Source: Chromobacterium phragmitis (lineage in GTDB: Bacteria; Pseudomonadota; Gammaproteobacteria; Burkholderiales; Chromobacteriaceae). From it: a stretch of 64,000 bases of DNA. Position 1 is the first letter of the stretch; each line of letters begins with the position of its first letter. Positions 1 through 7,688 of the stretch are shown one piece after another. The translations under genes and the position numbers were made by a program. The stretch lies in contig NZ_CP029495.1 of assembly GCF_003325475.1 (NCBI RefSeq), positions 930,001 to 994,000 on the forward strand. The letters run 5' to 3'. The notes below the pieces were generated by a model. The model saw nothing but the letters and a program-made list of their open reading frames with translations. It searched no databases and was not told the origin of the DNA.

Positions 1-752
1 ATGCGGCCGCCGGACAACACCGCGCCGCGGCGCTTGCCTATCAGTTCCAGCGCCTGCCAGTCCTGCGCGCCCTCCAGTGCTTCTTCGTCGAATTTGTAGC
101 GCGCGGCCAGCTCGGAACGGTAATGGACCAGCAGGTATTTCAGCAGCTCCAGCGCCACCTCTTCCTCGTCCATGGCGTTGCGGCCCACCGCGCCGCTGGC
201 GGCCAGATTGTAGCCGCCCTCTTCCACTTCGATCTTCGGCCACAGCATGCCGGGCGTGTCATACAGCTCGAAGTCGTCTGCCAGGATAATGCGCTGCTCG
301 TTCTTGGTGACGCCCGGCATATTGCCGGTCTTGGCGATCTTGCGGCTGGACATGCTGTTGATCAGCGTGGACTTGCCGACATTGGGAATGCCGCAAATCA
401 ACACCCGCAGCGGTTTTTCCAACCCGCCGCGGGTCGGCGCCAGCGCGCGGCAGGCCGCGATCAGACGCTGCGCCGGCGCGCGTTCGCCGGCGTCCATGCC
501 GAGCGCCTCTGTCTGCTTCTGGGCGCGGTACCAGGCTAGCCATTGCTCGGTGACGACCGGATCGGCCAAGTCCTGCTTGTTCAAAATCATCAGCCGCGGC
601 TTGCCCTTGGCCATGCGCGCCAGCATCGGGTTGGCGCTGGAGGCCGGCAGACGGGCGTCCAGCAGCTCGATGACGACATCGATATCTTTCAGGCGCTCGG
701 CGACATCCTTGCGCGCCTTGTTCATATGGCCGGGGAACCATTGGATTGCCAT
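1..752 (-). CDS. ylqF: Ribosome biogenesis GTPase YlqF/RbgA (3' end outside window)
   Basis: Cytoplasmic GTPase of the circularly permuted YlqF/RbgA family, which acts in late assembly of the large ribosomal subunit. About 250 N-terminal residues are present and the frame runs open off the left edge. The N-terminus reads MAIQWFPGHMNKA, the family signature. The G motifs come in permuted order: NKQD (G4) near residue 58, then GIPNVGKST (P-loop, G1) near 121, then DTPG (G3) near 165. The ATG lies 2 nt after the stop of the upstream DUF3820 gene, so the two are probably cotranscribed and translationally coupled. The family call is secure. The C-terminal domain cannot be judged. Confidence 0.95.
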   Translation of the reverse strand, partial: MAIQWFPGHMNKARKDVAERLKDIDVVIELLDARLPASSANPMLARMAKGKPRLMILNKQDLADPVVTEQWLAWYRAQKQTEALGMDAGERAPAQRLIAACRALAPTRGGLEKPLRVLICGIPNVGKSTLINSMSSRKIAKTGNMPGVTKNEQRIILADDFELYDTPGMLWPKIEVEEGGYNLAASGAVGRNAMDEEEVALELLKYLLVHYRSELAARYKFDEEALEGAQDWQALELIGKRRGAVLSGGR

Positions 753-754
753 TG

Positions 755-967
755 TCAACGCTTTCTAATCGGGTCCAGCAGATAAGTCAGACCATTGTGG
801 TCGAGTTCTTGCATCAGTTGCAGCAAGCGGCCGATCTCGCCTGGCGGAAAGCCCTCGCGGGCGAACCAGTTGAGATAATTGCCCGGCAGCTCGCAAATCA
901 GCGTGCCTTTGTGCTTGCCAAAGGGCATGGCGCGGGTGGTGAGGGCGATCAGGTCTTCGGCTTGCAT
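755..967 (-). CDS. DUF3820 family small protein
   Basis: A 70-residue soluble protein. It contains MPFGKHKG and LPGNYLNWFAREGFP, the typical core of the DUF3820 family (sometimes named putative quorum-sensing-regulated virulence factor; the function is not established). The start MQAEDL was chosen because it gives the family's usual length; a longer reading of the frame adds low-complexity Arg/Pro sequence. The stop is 2 nt before the ylqF start, so it is probably the first gene of a two-gene unit. The family call is good; the role is unknown. Confidence 0.8.
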   Translation of the reverse strand: MQAEDLIALTTRAMPFGKHKGTLICELPGNYLNWFAREGFPPGEIGRLLQLMQELDHNGLTYLLDPIRKR

Positions 968-1103
968 GATGGCAGATATAGATGGCGGTGCGGCATTGTG
1001 CCAAAGCCGGCGGCTTGCTGCCAGGCTTGACGTGGCGCAAGCGGTCCGCGGGTTTCGCGGCGGCGCATGCCGCCCGAGGGTAGCATGTCGCCATAGCCAT
1101 CCA

Positions 1104-1129
1104 GGCCGGGCTCCACCCGGCCATTTTTT
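1104..1129 (+). terminator. Plus-strand intrinsic terminator with no recognised upstream gene
   Basis: A perfect 7-bp inverted repeat, GGCCGGG and CCCGGCC, with a 5-nt loop, is followed on the plus strand by A and six T. It reads as a Rho-independent terminator for plus-strand transcription, yet every recognised gene around it is on the minus strand. See the finding on a possible antisense or small RNA. Confidence 0.55.
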
Positions 1130-1151
1130 ACCGGTTCGCGCAGAGCCGTTT

Positions 1152-1171
1152 GCGGGCGCCTTGGCGCCCGC
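1152..1171 (-). terminator. Stem-loop just downstream of the DUF4870 gene
   Basis: A perfect 9-bp inverted repeat (GCGGGCGCC, TT, GGCGCCCGC) starts 4 nt past the stop of the gene at 1176-1526. There is no U-tract on the minus strand, so it is either a weak terminator or an mRNA 3'-end stabiliser. Confidence 0.45.
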
Positions 1172-1175
1172 CTTT

Positions 1176-1526
1176 TCACTTCGCCGGCATCGGCTTGCGG
1201 TCGTTGAAGTACAGGAAGCCTTTGACCACCCGGTAGATATACCACACCCATACCCCGAACAGCACCACGCCGCCCACCAGCAGCCAGAGGGTGGCGAAAC
1301 CCACGACATAGCCCAGCAACGCCAGCCAGAAAGTGCGGATCTGCCACTCGAAATGGCTTTCGTACAGCGTGCCGCGCACCTCGTCGCGCTTCACGTAATT
1401 GACGATCACGCCTACCAGCGCGGTGACGCCCACCAGCAGGCTGACCGCCTGCAGGATATACACCGCCAGCGTAAGGTTGTTCAGCTTGCGCTCGTTCTCG
1501 TCGTGCAGCTCCAGCTCCATGGGCAT
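1176..1526 (-). CDS. DUF4870-like inner-membrane protein
   Basis: A 116-residue small integral membrane protein. A polar N-terminus with ELHDENERKLNNLTLA is followed by three hydrophobic segments (about residues 20-42, 62-80 and 82-100) and a short basic tail, FNDRKPMPAK. This pattern fits DUF4870/TIC20-like membrane proteins of Neisseriales; the function is unknown. The start at 1526 was chosen because AGGAG lies 5-6 nt upstream; the frame is open for 11 more codons. It follows the unknown gene at 1537-2076 by about 10 nt, so the two form an operon. Confidence 0.75.
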   Translation of the reverse strand: MPMELELHDENERKLNNLTLAVYILQAVSLLVGVTALVGVIVNYVKRDEVRGTLYESHFEWQIRTFWLALLGYVVGFATLWLLVGGVVLFGVWVWYIYRVVKGFLYFNDRKPMPAK

Positions 1527-1536
1527 GCTCTCCTGT

Positions 1537-2076
1537 TCATTGTCCAGACAGTTCGGCAAAGCGGGCCGACAATCGTTCGCGGCAGCGGCGGCTGGCCTCG
1601 GCCACGCCGCCGCGCGGCAGCGGTTGCGCGCGCCAGCCGCGCATCGCGCCGGGCTCTCGCCCCGCCGGCAGCAGCACCGGCAAAGCCGGCTGGTACGCCA
1701 GGGCCAGAGACTCGGCCAATGCGCGCGCGCGGCGATTGGCCTCGTCCAGCAGGGTCAGTTCGTCCAGCGCCAGCTCCACCTGCTTCCACTCCAGCAGCAG
1801 GATGCGCGCCGCCAGCCAGTCTGCCGGCTCGGCGATGCGGGCCGGGGTGGGCCCGAACGGCAAGCCTCGCCGCAGCGCCAGCCTCAGCGCCAGCAGGCGG
1901 ATTTCCGGCAGCAGCGCCTCGGATAGGCAACCGCCTTCCGGCAAGGCTTGCGGCGATCCCGGACGATAAGCCAGCGCCTCGCCGTCGGTCGCCAGGGCGG
2001 CCGGGTACAGCGGCAAGTCCGTCTGAGGCAGGCTGCGGCTGGTGGCGAGGGAAAGGGCGTCGCTGACTTCGTTCAT
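1537..2076 (-). CDS. Hypothetical protein, Leu/Ala/Arg-rich
   Basis: A 179-residue soluble protein I do not recognise. After a low-complexity N-terminus it has a helical, Leu-rich middle (about residues 55-125, with LLALRLALRRGLP and WKQVELALDELTLLDEANRRA) and an Arg-rich C-terminus. There is no signal peptide and no convincing membrane segment. The ATG at 2076 has AGGAG about 8 nt upstream and is preferred to the longer reading, which only adds junk. It lies directly ahead of the DUF4870 membrane protein, suggesting a shared transcript. Codon use (G/C at third positions) matches its neighbours, so it is probably a real gene. Confidence 0.6.
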   Translation of the reverse strand: MNEVSDALSLATSRSLPQTDLPLYPAALATDGEALAYRPGSPQALPEGGCLSEALLPEIRLLALRLALRRGLPFGPTPARIAEPADWLAARILLLEWKQVELALDELTLLDEANRRARALAESLALAYQPALPVLLPAGREPGAMRGWRAQPLPRGGVAEASRRCRERLSARFAELSGQ

Positions 2077-2403
2077 GGCACTATCTCCTGGATGGAAGCT
2101 TGCCGCCGCTCCGGAGACCATTTGCTGTGTGATGCTCAAAAGACAAATGCCGCCGGTAATCGGCGGCATGGTCGGTAATCTGCTCGACGGCTTCGCGTAT
2201 CTCGCTGCCGAGCCTATCCCTGGCGCCGCCGGGAGGGGCGGTACCAATAATAGGCGTGGGCGAAAAATACGGTTCGTTCGAGCATGCCGACCATGCTGCC
2301 AACGATGGCCGCCGCCGTCAAGCGCAACCGACGCGGCGTTTGCGCGCGCGCAAAAAAAACCGGCCGCGCGAGGCGTCCGGCTTCGGGTCGTGGCATGGCC
2401 GAC
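2077..2403. other. Intergenic region, no convincing gene
   Basis: It holds the terminator of the ETF-QO gene at its right end and an inverted repeat at 2147-2169 (ATGCCGCC, 7-nt spacer, GGCGGCAT) about 70 nt upstream of the gene at 1537-2076, possibly an operator or stem in its leader. A short minus-strand open frame ends at 2081, 4 nt before that gene's ATG. It has no clear start or ribosome site and mixed codon use, so I do not call it. Confidence 0.5.
2352..2383 (-). terminator. Intrinsic terminator of the ETF-QO gene
   Basis: On the minus strand an AA(G)CCGG ... CCGGTT stem-loop is followed by a run of eight T. It begins about 20 nt past the ETF-QO stop. Confidence 0.65.
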
Positions 2404-4038
2404 TTACATATTGGGATAGTTCGGCCCGCCGCCGCCTTCCGGCGTCACCCAGTCGATGTTCTGGGTCGGATCCTTGATGTCGCAGGTCTTGCAGTGCACG
2501 CAGTTCTGCGCGTTGATCTGCAGCTTGGGCGCGCCCTCGTCCCGGCCGACGATCTCATACACCCCGGCCGGGCAGTAGCGCTGCTCCGGCGCGTCGTACT
2601 GGGCCAGATTGATGGCGATGGGCGCCGACGCGTCCTTCAGCTTCAGATGCGCCGGCTGGTCTTCGCTGTGATTGGCGTTGGAGATGAACACCGACGACAG
2701 GCGGTCGAAGGTCAGCACGCCGTCCGGCTTGGGATAGGCGATCGGGCTGAATTCGTAGGCCGGGCGCAGCGCCTCGTTGTCGGCGTGCTTGTGCCGCAGC
2801 GTCCACGGCGCTCGGCCGCGAAACAGGAAGGTGTCCAGCGCGGAATAGATCATCGCCGGCCACAGGCCCCAGCGGAAGGATGGGCGGATATTGCGCACCT
2901 TGTACAGCTCGTCGTATACCCAGCTCTGCTTGAACTTGGCCGAGTAGGCCTTGGCCTCGCCGCCCTGCGCCTGCGCGTCGTCGCCCAGCAGTTCGAACAC
3001 CGCCTCCGCCGCCAGCATCGCCGACTTCATCGCGGTGTGGGTGCCCTTGATCTTGGGCACGTTGAGGAAGCCGGCGGTGTCGCCGACCAGCACGCCGCCG
3101 GGGAAGGTCAACTTGGGCAGGCTCTGCAGACCGCCCTCGGTCAGCGCGCGCGCGCCGTAGGACACGCGGCGGCCGCCTTCGAAGGTCTTCTTGATCGCCG
3201 GATGGGTCTTGAAGCGCTGGAATTCCTCGAACGGCGACAGATAGGGATTTTTATAATCCAAGCCGACCACGAAGCCGACCGCCACCAGATTGTCTTCCAG
3301 ATGATAGAGGAAGGAGCCGCCGTAGGTGGCGGTGTCCATCGGCCAGCCTACGGTGTGGGTGATGTGGCCGGGCTGGTGGTTTTCCGGCTTCACTTCCCAC
3401 AATTCCTTGATGCCGATGCCGAAAGTCTGCGGATCGGCGCCGTCGGTCAGTTGGAAGCGCTGCAGCAGCGCCTTGGTCAGCGAGCCTCTACAGCCCTCGG
3501 CGAAAATGGTTTGCTTCGCCCACAGCTCCATGCCCGGCTCGCCTTCCAGCTCGCCGTTCTTGCCGGTGCCGACGGCGCCGGTGGCCACGCCCTTGACCGA
3601 GCCGTCCGCGTGGTACAGCACTTCGGCCGCGGCGAAGCCGGGGTAGATCTCCACGCCCAGGTTTTCGGCCTGCTGGCCCAGCCAGCGGCAGAAATTGCCC
3701 AGGCTGACGATGTAGTTGCCCTTGTTGTGCATCTGCGGCGGGGTGGGCAGTTGGATGGACTCGGTCTCGGTCAGGTAGAGGAAGCGGTCCGACAATGCCG
3801 GCGTCTTCAGCGGCGCGTCCAGCTCCTGCCAGTTGGGCAGCAGCTCGGCCAGCGCGCCGGTCTCGATCACCGCGCCGGACAGGATGTGGGCGCCGATCTC
3901 GGAGCCCTTCTCCAGCAGGCAGACGCTGATGTCGCGGCCTTGCTCGGCCGCCAGTTGCTTCAGGCGAATCGCGGCGCTCAGGCCCGAAGGGCCGCCGCCG
4001 ACGATCACCACGTCGTATTCCATGTATTCGCGTTGCAC
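2404..4038 (-). CDS. Electron transfer flavoprotein-ubiquinone oxidoreductase (ETF-QO)
   Basis: A membrane-associated FAD/4Fe-4S enzyme that passes electrons from reduced ETF to ubiquinone, linking acyl-CoA dehydrogenases such as the GcdH encoded just upstream to respiration. With the GTG start at 4038 it has 544 residues. The FAD site VVIVGGGPSG is near residues 9-18. The 4Fe-4S ligands appear to be C489 (RYCPAG) and C513, C516 and C519 (CVHCKTC), followed by the usual IDWVTPEGGGGPNYPNM end. GTG at 4038 was chosen because AAAGGAG sits 5 nt before it; an upstream ATG at 4086 lacks a ribosome site. It lies 86 nt downstream of the CoA-transferase gene. Confidence 0.95.
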   Translation of the reverse strand: MQREYMEYDVVIVGGGPSGLSAAIRLKQLAAEQGRDISVCLLEKGSEIGAHILSGAVIETGALAELLPNWQELDAPLKTPALSDRFLYLTETESIQLPTPPQMHNKGNYIVSLGNFCRWLGQQAENLGVEIYPGFAAAEVLYHADGSVKGVATGAVGTGKNGELEGEPGMELWAKQTIFAEGCRGSLTKALLQRFQLTDGADPQTFGIGIKELWEVKPENHQPGHITHTVGWPMDTATYGGSFLYHLEDNLVAVGFVVGLDYKNPYLSPFEEFQRFKTHPAIKKTFEGGRRVSYGARALTEGGLQSLPKLTFPGGVLVGDTAGFLNVPKIKGTHTAMKSAMLAAEAVFELLGDDAQAQGGEAKAYSAKFKQSWVYDELYKVRNIRPSFRWGLWPAMIYSALDTFLFRGRAPWTLRHKHADNEALRPAYEFSPIAYPKPDGVLTFDRLSSVFISNANHSEDQPAHLKLKDASAPIAINLAQYDAPEQRYCPAGVYEIVGRDEGAPKLQINAQNCVHCKTCDIKDPTQNIDWVTPEGGGGPNYPNM

Positions 4039-4124
4039 CGTTTCTCCTTTGCGCCCGCTGGGACCTGTTGATTTTTCGGACATCATGCTATGAAGATGTC
4101 ACGCCGTCAAAATCAAACAAGCGT

Positions 4125-5315
4125 TTAAACGGTGCCATTGTTGCGCAATGCGACAATGTCCGAGTCCACGTAACCCAGCGCGCGCAAGATCTGCTCAGTA
4201 TGTTCTCCCAGGGCGGGAGGGGCCAGATTGTACTCTACCGGCGTGCCGGAAAGTTTGATCGGACACCCTACCAGCGGCACTTGCTGTCCGGCGGCGTCGC
4301 GCATCTCCAGCTGCATCTCCCTCGCCTGCGCCTGAGGATCGTCGAAGGCCTCCGCCACATTGTTGATCGGCCCGCAGGGCACGCCGGCCTTGTCCAGCGC
4401 GGCCAGCCAGTAATCGCGTCCATGGTGGCGGAAGGCTTGCGCCAGCAGCGGCACCAGTTGCACGCGATGGGCGACGCGCTGCGGATTGGTGGCGTAGCGG
4501 GGATCTCGCGCCCATTGCGGCTGGCCGATCAGCCGGCACACCTCGGCGAACTGCTTGTCGTTGCCGCAGGCCAGGATGAAATAGCCGTCGGAGGCGGCGA
4601 ACACCTGGTAGGGCACGATATTGGCGTGGGCGTTGCCCAGCCGAGGCGGCACATTATGCCCGACCAGCCAGTTGGAGGCGACATTGGCCAACATCGCCAG
4701 CGAGCAGTCGAACAGCGCCATGTCGATATGCTGGCCGGCGCCGCTGCGCTCGCGGGCGATCAGCGCCGCCTGCACCGCGTTGGCGGCATACAAGCCGGTG
4801 AACAGGTCCGACACCGCCACGCCCACCTTGTGCGGCTCGCCGTCGGCCGGCCCGGTGATGCTCATCAGGCCGGACATGCCCTGCACGATGTAGTCGTAGC
4901 CTGCCAGGCTGGCGTAGGGGCCGGTCTGGCCGAAACCGGTGATCGAGCAATACACCAGCCTGGGGTTGACGGCCTTCAGGCTGTCGTAATCCAGCCCGTA
5001 CTTCCTCAAGCCGCCCACTTTGTAGTTCTCCAGCACCACATCGGCGTCGGCCGCCAGCTTGCGCACGATGTCCTGGCCGGCCGGCTGGGCGATGTCCACC
5101 GTCAGCGAGCGCTTGCCGCGGTTGGTGCACAAAAAATAGGCGGCCTTGCCGTCAGACAGGCTGGGCGGCGACCACTGCCTGGTGTCGTCGCCGCAGCCCG
5201 GCTTCTCTATCTTGATCACCTCCGCGCCCAGGTCCGCCAACAACTGGCTGGCCCACGGTCCCGCCAGCACCCGGCTCAGGTCCACCACCTTGATGCCCGA
5301 CAACGCTCCTGCCAT
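4125..5315 (-). CDS. CaiB/BaiF class III CoA-transferase, probably succinyl-CoA:glutarate CoA-transferase
   Basis: A 396-residue class III CoA-transferase, which moves CoA between acyl carboxylates through an enzyme-aspartyl intermediate. The N-terminus contains KVVDLSRVLAGPW and GAEVIKIEKPGCGDDTR, and the middle contains the GYDYIVQGMSGLMSITG block; all are hallmarks of the family. Its place between ETF-QO and glutaryl-CoA dehydrogenase suggests that it activates glutarate with succinyl-CoA (SUGCT-like). The substrate is an inference from context. The ATG is preceded by a GGGAGG-type ribosome site. A double hairpin and T-run separate it from gcdH, so it may have its own promoter in 5316-5449. 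Confidence 0.9.
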   Translation of the reverse strand: MAGALSGIKVVDLSRVLAGPWASQLLADLGAEVIKIEKPGCGDDTRQWSPPSLSDGKAAYFLCTNRGKRSLTVDIAQPAGQDIVRKLAADADVVLENYKVGGLRKYGLDYDSLKAVNPRLVYCSITGFGQTGPYASLAGYDYIVQGMSGLMSITGPADGEPHKVGVAVSDLFTGLYAANAVQAALIARERSGAGQHIDMALFDCSLAMLANVASNWLVGHNVPPRLGNAHANIVPYQVFAASDGYFILACGNDKQFAEVCRLIGQPQWARDPRYATNPQRVAHRVQLVPLLAQAFRHHGRDYWLAALDKAGVPCGPINNVAEAFDDPQAQAREMQLEMRDAAGQQVPLVGCPIKLSGTPVEYNLAPPALGEHTEQILRALGYVDSDIVALRNNGTV

Positions 5316-5449
5316 CTCGCCTGCCTCCCTGCTTTGGATGTCGATGATGCCGCCCGTTCGCGGCGCGCACGCGCCGTCCCGGCAGTTTCAGTGTAGCAAT
5401 CGCTGATATTCCAGGCACTGTCCCTCACCCTCCTCGCAATTCCGGCCGG

Positions 5450-5530
5450 AAAAAAAAGTGGCCCGGCAAGGCCGGGCCAACAAAGGACAGACAGGAATCA
5501 ACGGCGCGGCCGGCCCTCCGGCCGCGCCGG
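5450..5530 (-). terminator. Double stem-loop terminator after gcdH
   Basis: Directly after the gcdH stop there are two very stable stem-loops on the minus strand. The first pairs 5502-5513 with 5518-5530 (CGGCGCGGCCGG arms). The second pairs 5460-5467 with 5471-5478 (GGCCCGGC, 3-nt loop) and is followed by eight T (5450-5457). The second is a textbook intrinsic terminator. Confidence 0.85.
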
Positions 5531-5534
5531 CTTA

Positions 5535-6722
5535 TCAGGCAAATGCCTGAATACCGGTCTGGGCTCGGCCCAGAATCAGGGCATGCACGTCGTGCGTGCC
5601 CTCATAAGTGTTGACCGCCTCCAGATTCATCACATGGCGTATCACATGGAATTCGTCGCTGATGCCGTTGCCGCCATGCATGTCGCGGGCGACGCGGGCG
5701 ATGTCCAAGGCCTTGCCGCAGTTGTTGCGCTTGATCAGCGAGATCATTTCCGGCGCGGCCTGCCCCTCATCCATCAGCCGGCCGACTCGCAACGCGGCGG
5801 AAAGCCCCAGCGCGATCTCGGTCTGCATATTGGCCAGCTTCAGCTGGATCAGCTGGTTGGCGGCCAGCGGCCGGCCGAACTGCTGGCGGTCCAGCGTGTA
5901 CTGGCGCGCGGCGTGCCAACAGAACTCGGCGGCGCCCATCGCGCCCCAGGCGATGCCGTAGCGCGCCTTGTTCAGGCAGCCGAACGGTCCCTTCAGGCCT
6001 TTGACGCCGGGCAGCAGTTGCTCGTCCGACACCAGCACGTCGTCCATCACGATTTCGCCGGTGATGGACGCGCGCAAGGAAAACTTGCCGTGGATGGCGG
6101 GCGCCGACAGCCCCTTCATCCCCTTTTCCAGGATGAAGCCGCGAATCTCGTCATCGTCGTCCTTGGCCCAGACCACGAACACGTCGGCGGCCGGGCTATT
6201 GGTGATCCACATCTTGCTGCCGGACAGCAGATAGCCGCCGTCCACCTTGCGGGCGCGGGTCTTCATGCTGGCGGGGTCGGAACCGGAGTCCGGCTCGGTC
6301 AGGCCAAAGCATCCCAGCCATTCGCCGCTGGCGAGCTTGGGCAGGTACTTGTCCTTCTGCGCGTCGGAACCGTAAGCCCAGATCGGGTGCATCACCAGGG
6401 ATGACTGCACGCTCATCGCCGAGCGGTAGCCTGAGTCCACCCGCTCCACCTCGCGCGCCACCAGGCCGTAGGCGACATGCGACAGACCGGCGCAGCCATA
6501 GCCTTCTATCGTGCAGCCGAGGAAGCCCAGCTCGCCCATCTCGTTGATGATGTCGCGGTCGAAACGTTCTTCGCGGTTGGCGGTCAACACCCGCGGCAAC
6601 AGCCGCTCCTGGCAATACTCGTGCGCGCTTTGCCGCACCAGCCGCTCCTCATCGGTCAACTGGTCCTGCAACAGCAAGGGATCTTCCCAAGCGAACGGGG
6701 CGCGCTGTGTGGATGCTGCCAT
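5535..6722 (-). CDS. gcdH: Glutaryl-CoA dehydrogenase
   Basis: A 395-residue FAD acyl-CoA dehydrogenase that oxidises and decarboxylates glutaryl-CoA to crotonyl-CoA, the exit step of lysine, tryptophan and glutarate breakdown; electrons go to ETF. Visible landmarks are CFGLTEPDSGSDP and SGSKMWITNSP (FAD and substrate region), DRQQFGRPLAANQLIQ, and NTYEGTHDVHALILGRA, with the catalytic Glu near residue 374. The start context MAASTQRAPFAWEDPLLLQ and length match GcdH rather than short-chain dehydrogenases. The ATG follows GGGAGAAGG. It is divergent from an IclR regulator, with a palindromic operator just upstream, and ends in a strong terminator. Confidence 0.95.
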   Translation of the reverse strand: MAASTQRAPFAWEDPLLLQDQLTDEERLVRQSAHEYCQERLLPRVLTANREERFDRDIINEMGELGFLGCTIEGYGCAGLSHVAYGLVAREVERVDSGYRSAMSVQSSLVMHPIWAYGSDAQKDKYLPKLASGEWLGCFGLTEPDSGSDPASMKTRARKVDGGYLLSGSKMWITNSPAADVFVVWAKDDDDEIRGFILEKGMKGLSAPAIHGKFSLRASITGEIVMDDVLVSDEQLLPGVKGLKGPFGCLNKARYGIAWGAMGAAEFCWHAARQYTLDRQQFGRPLAANQLIQLKLANMQTEIALGLSAALRVGRLMDEGQAAPEMISLIKRNNCGKALDIARVARDMHGGNGISDEFHVIRHVMNLEAVNTYEGTHDVHALILGRAQTGIQAFA

Positions 6723-6740
6723 CTGCCTTCTCCCACTCAG

Positions 6741-6755
6741 TTCCGCATTGCGGAA
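6741..6755. promoter_or_regulatory. IclR-type palindromic operator between gcdH and iclR
   Basis: TTCCGCA-T-TGCGGAA is a perfect 7-bp inverted repeat around one base, 19-33 nt upstream of the gcdH ATG and about 100 nt upstream of the IclR start. IclR regulators typically bind 15-bp palindromes of this shape, so it is the probable binding site of the neighbouring regulator. Confidence 0.65.
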
Positions 6756-6854
6756 TTAAATTTCACCATGCAAAATAGACTAAACACTCTGCCGCGCGCT
6801 TGTAAAGCGATTTATTTGTCATGCGGCAATTTCTTTGTCGCAATGGGGAACAAG

Positions 6855-7637
6855 ATGCAACAACAAGAAGACCGCCAATTCGTCACCGCGCTGGCGCGAG
6901 GCCTGGAAGTGCTGGCGGCGTTCCGCCCCGGCGAGGTCGCGCTGTCCAACCAGGAACTGGCGCGCCGCACCGGGCTGCCCAAGTCCACGGTATCCCGGCT
7001 CAGTTACACGCTGACCCGGCTGGGTTATCTGCAACAGGAAGGGGACGGCGGCCAATACAAGCTGGGACTGGCGCTGCTGGCGCTGGGGTCGGCGGCGCTG
7101 GCCGGCTACGACGCGCGCGCGGCGGCCGCGCCCTTGATGCGGGAGTTCGCGCTGGCCAACAATGTGTCGGTCAGCCTGGCGCTGTGCGACGGCAGCGACA
7201 TGGTGTATCTGGAAACCTGCCGCAGCCAGGCCCGGGTATCGGTGCAGCTGGCCACCGGCTCGCGGGTGCCGCTGGCCACCACCGCGATCGGCCGGGCCTA
7301 CTTCGCCGGCCTGCCGCCGCAGGAACGCGAGGCGCTGCTGCCGCTCCTGGCCGAACGCCACGGCAGCGACTGGCCGGCATTGCGCTCGCGGCTGCTGCAG
7401 ACCTGCGCCGACTACGGCGTCCATGGCTACACCGCATCCTTCGGCGAGTACGAGCCCGACGTGATGGCGGTGGGCATCCACCTGCCGGCGCTCTTGCCCG
7501 GCCAGCCGGCGATGGCGCTCAACGCCAGCGGCCCGGCCTTCGCCTTCGACGAGGCGGCGATGCGCCAGCGCGTGGCGCCGGCGCTGCAGGCGCTGCGCCA
7601 GCGCATCTCGCCGCTGCCGGCAAGCCCATCGCCTTGA
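6855..7637 (+). CDS. IclR family transcriptional regulator of the glutaryl-CoA genes
   Basis: A 260-residue regulator. It has an N-terminal winged helix-turn-helix (about residues 8-75, with ELARRTGLPKSTVSRLSYTL and GYLQQEG) and a C-terminal IclR effector-binding domain (about 80-255, with LATGSRVPLATTAIGRAY and SFGEYEPDVMAVGIHLPA). Two in-frame ATGs are possible. The one at 6855 has GGGGA 5 nt upstream and is preferred; the one at 6843 adds four residues and has no visible ribosome site. It is divergent from gcdH, so control of the glutarate genes is likely, with glutarate or glutaryl-CoA as a plausible but unproven effector. Confidence 0.9.
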   Translation: MQQQEDRQFVTALARGLEVLAAFRPGEVALSNQELARRTGLPKSTVSRLSYTLTRLGYLQQEGDGGQYKLGLALLALGSAALAGYDARAAAAPLMREFALANNVSVSLALCDGSDMVYLETCRSQARVSVQLATGSRVPLATTAIGRAYFAGLPPQEREALLPLLAERHGSDWPALRSRLLQTCADYGVHGYTASFGEYEPDVMAVGIHLPALLPGQPAMALNASGPAFAFDEAAMRQRVAPALQALRQRISPLPASPSP

Positions 7638-7642
7638 AACGA

Positions 7643-7670
7643 CGACGGCCCGCTTCTCGGCGGGCCGTCG
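7643..7670. terminator. Bidirectional stem-loop between convergent iclR and CBS genes
   Basis: A perfect 11-bp inverted repeat (CGACGGCCCGC and GCGGGCCGTCG, 6-nt loop) lies in the 50-bp gap between two convergent genes. There is no strong T-run on either side. Confidence 0.6.
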
Positions 7671-7688
7671 ACAGGATTGCGCGGGGAA

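Noticed and set aside
2081..2302. Short minus-strand open frame ending 4 nt before the gene at 1537-2076
   Set aside because: The C-terminal part looks helical, but there is no clear start or ribosome site and codon use is mixed. It overlaps a hairpin in what is more simply a leader region.
2284..4071. Very long plus-strand frame opposite ETF-QO (and similar ones opposite dnaE, maeB, the RND pump and the chemoreceptors)
   Set aside because: These are His/Gln/Arg/Val-rich mirror frames produced by strong third-position GC bias in the true gene on the other strand.
6477..6854. Upstream extension of the IclR frame
   Set aside because: It runs across the gcdH coding region and the operator; the conserved protein begins at 6843 or 6855.
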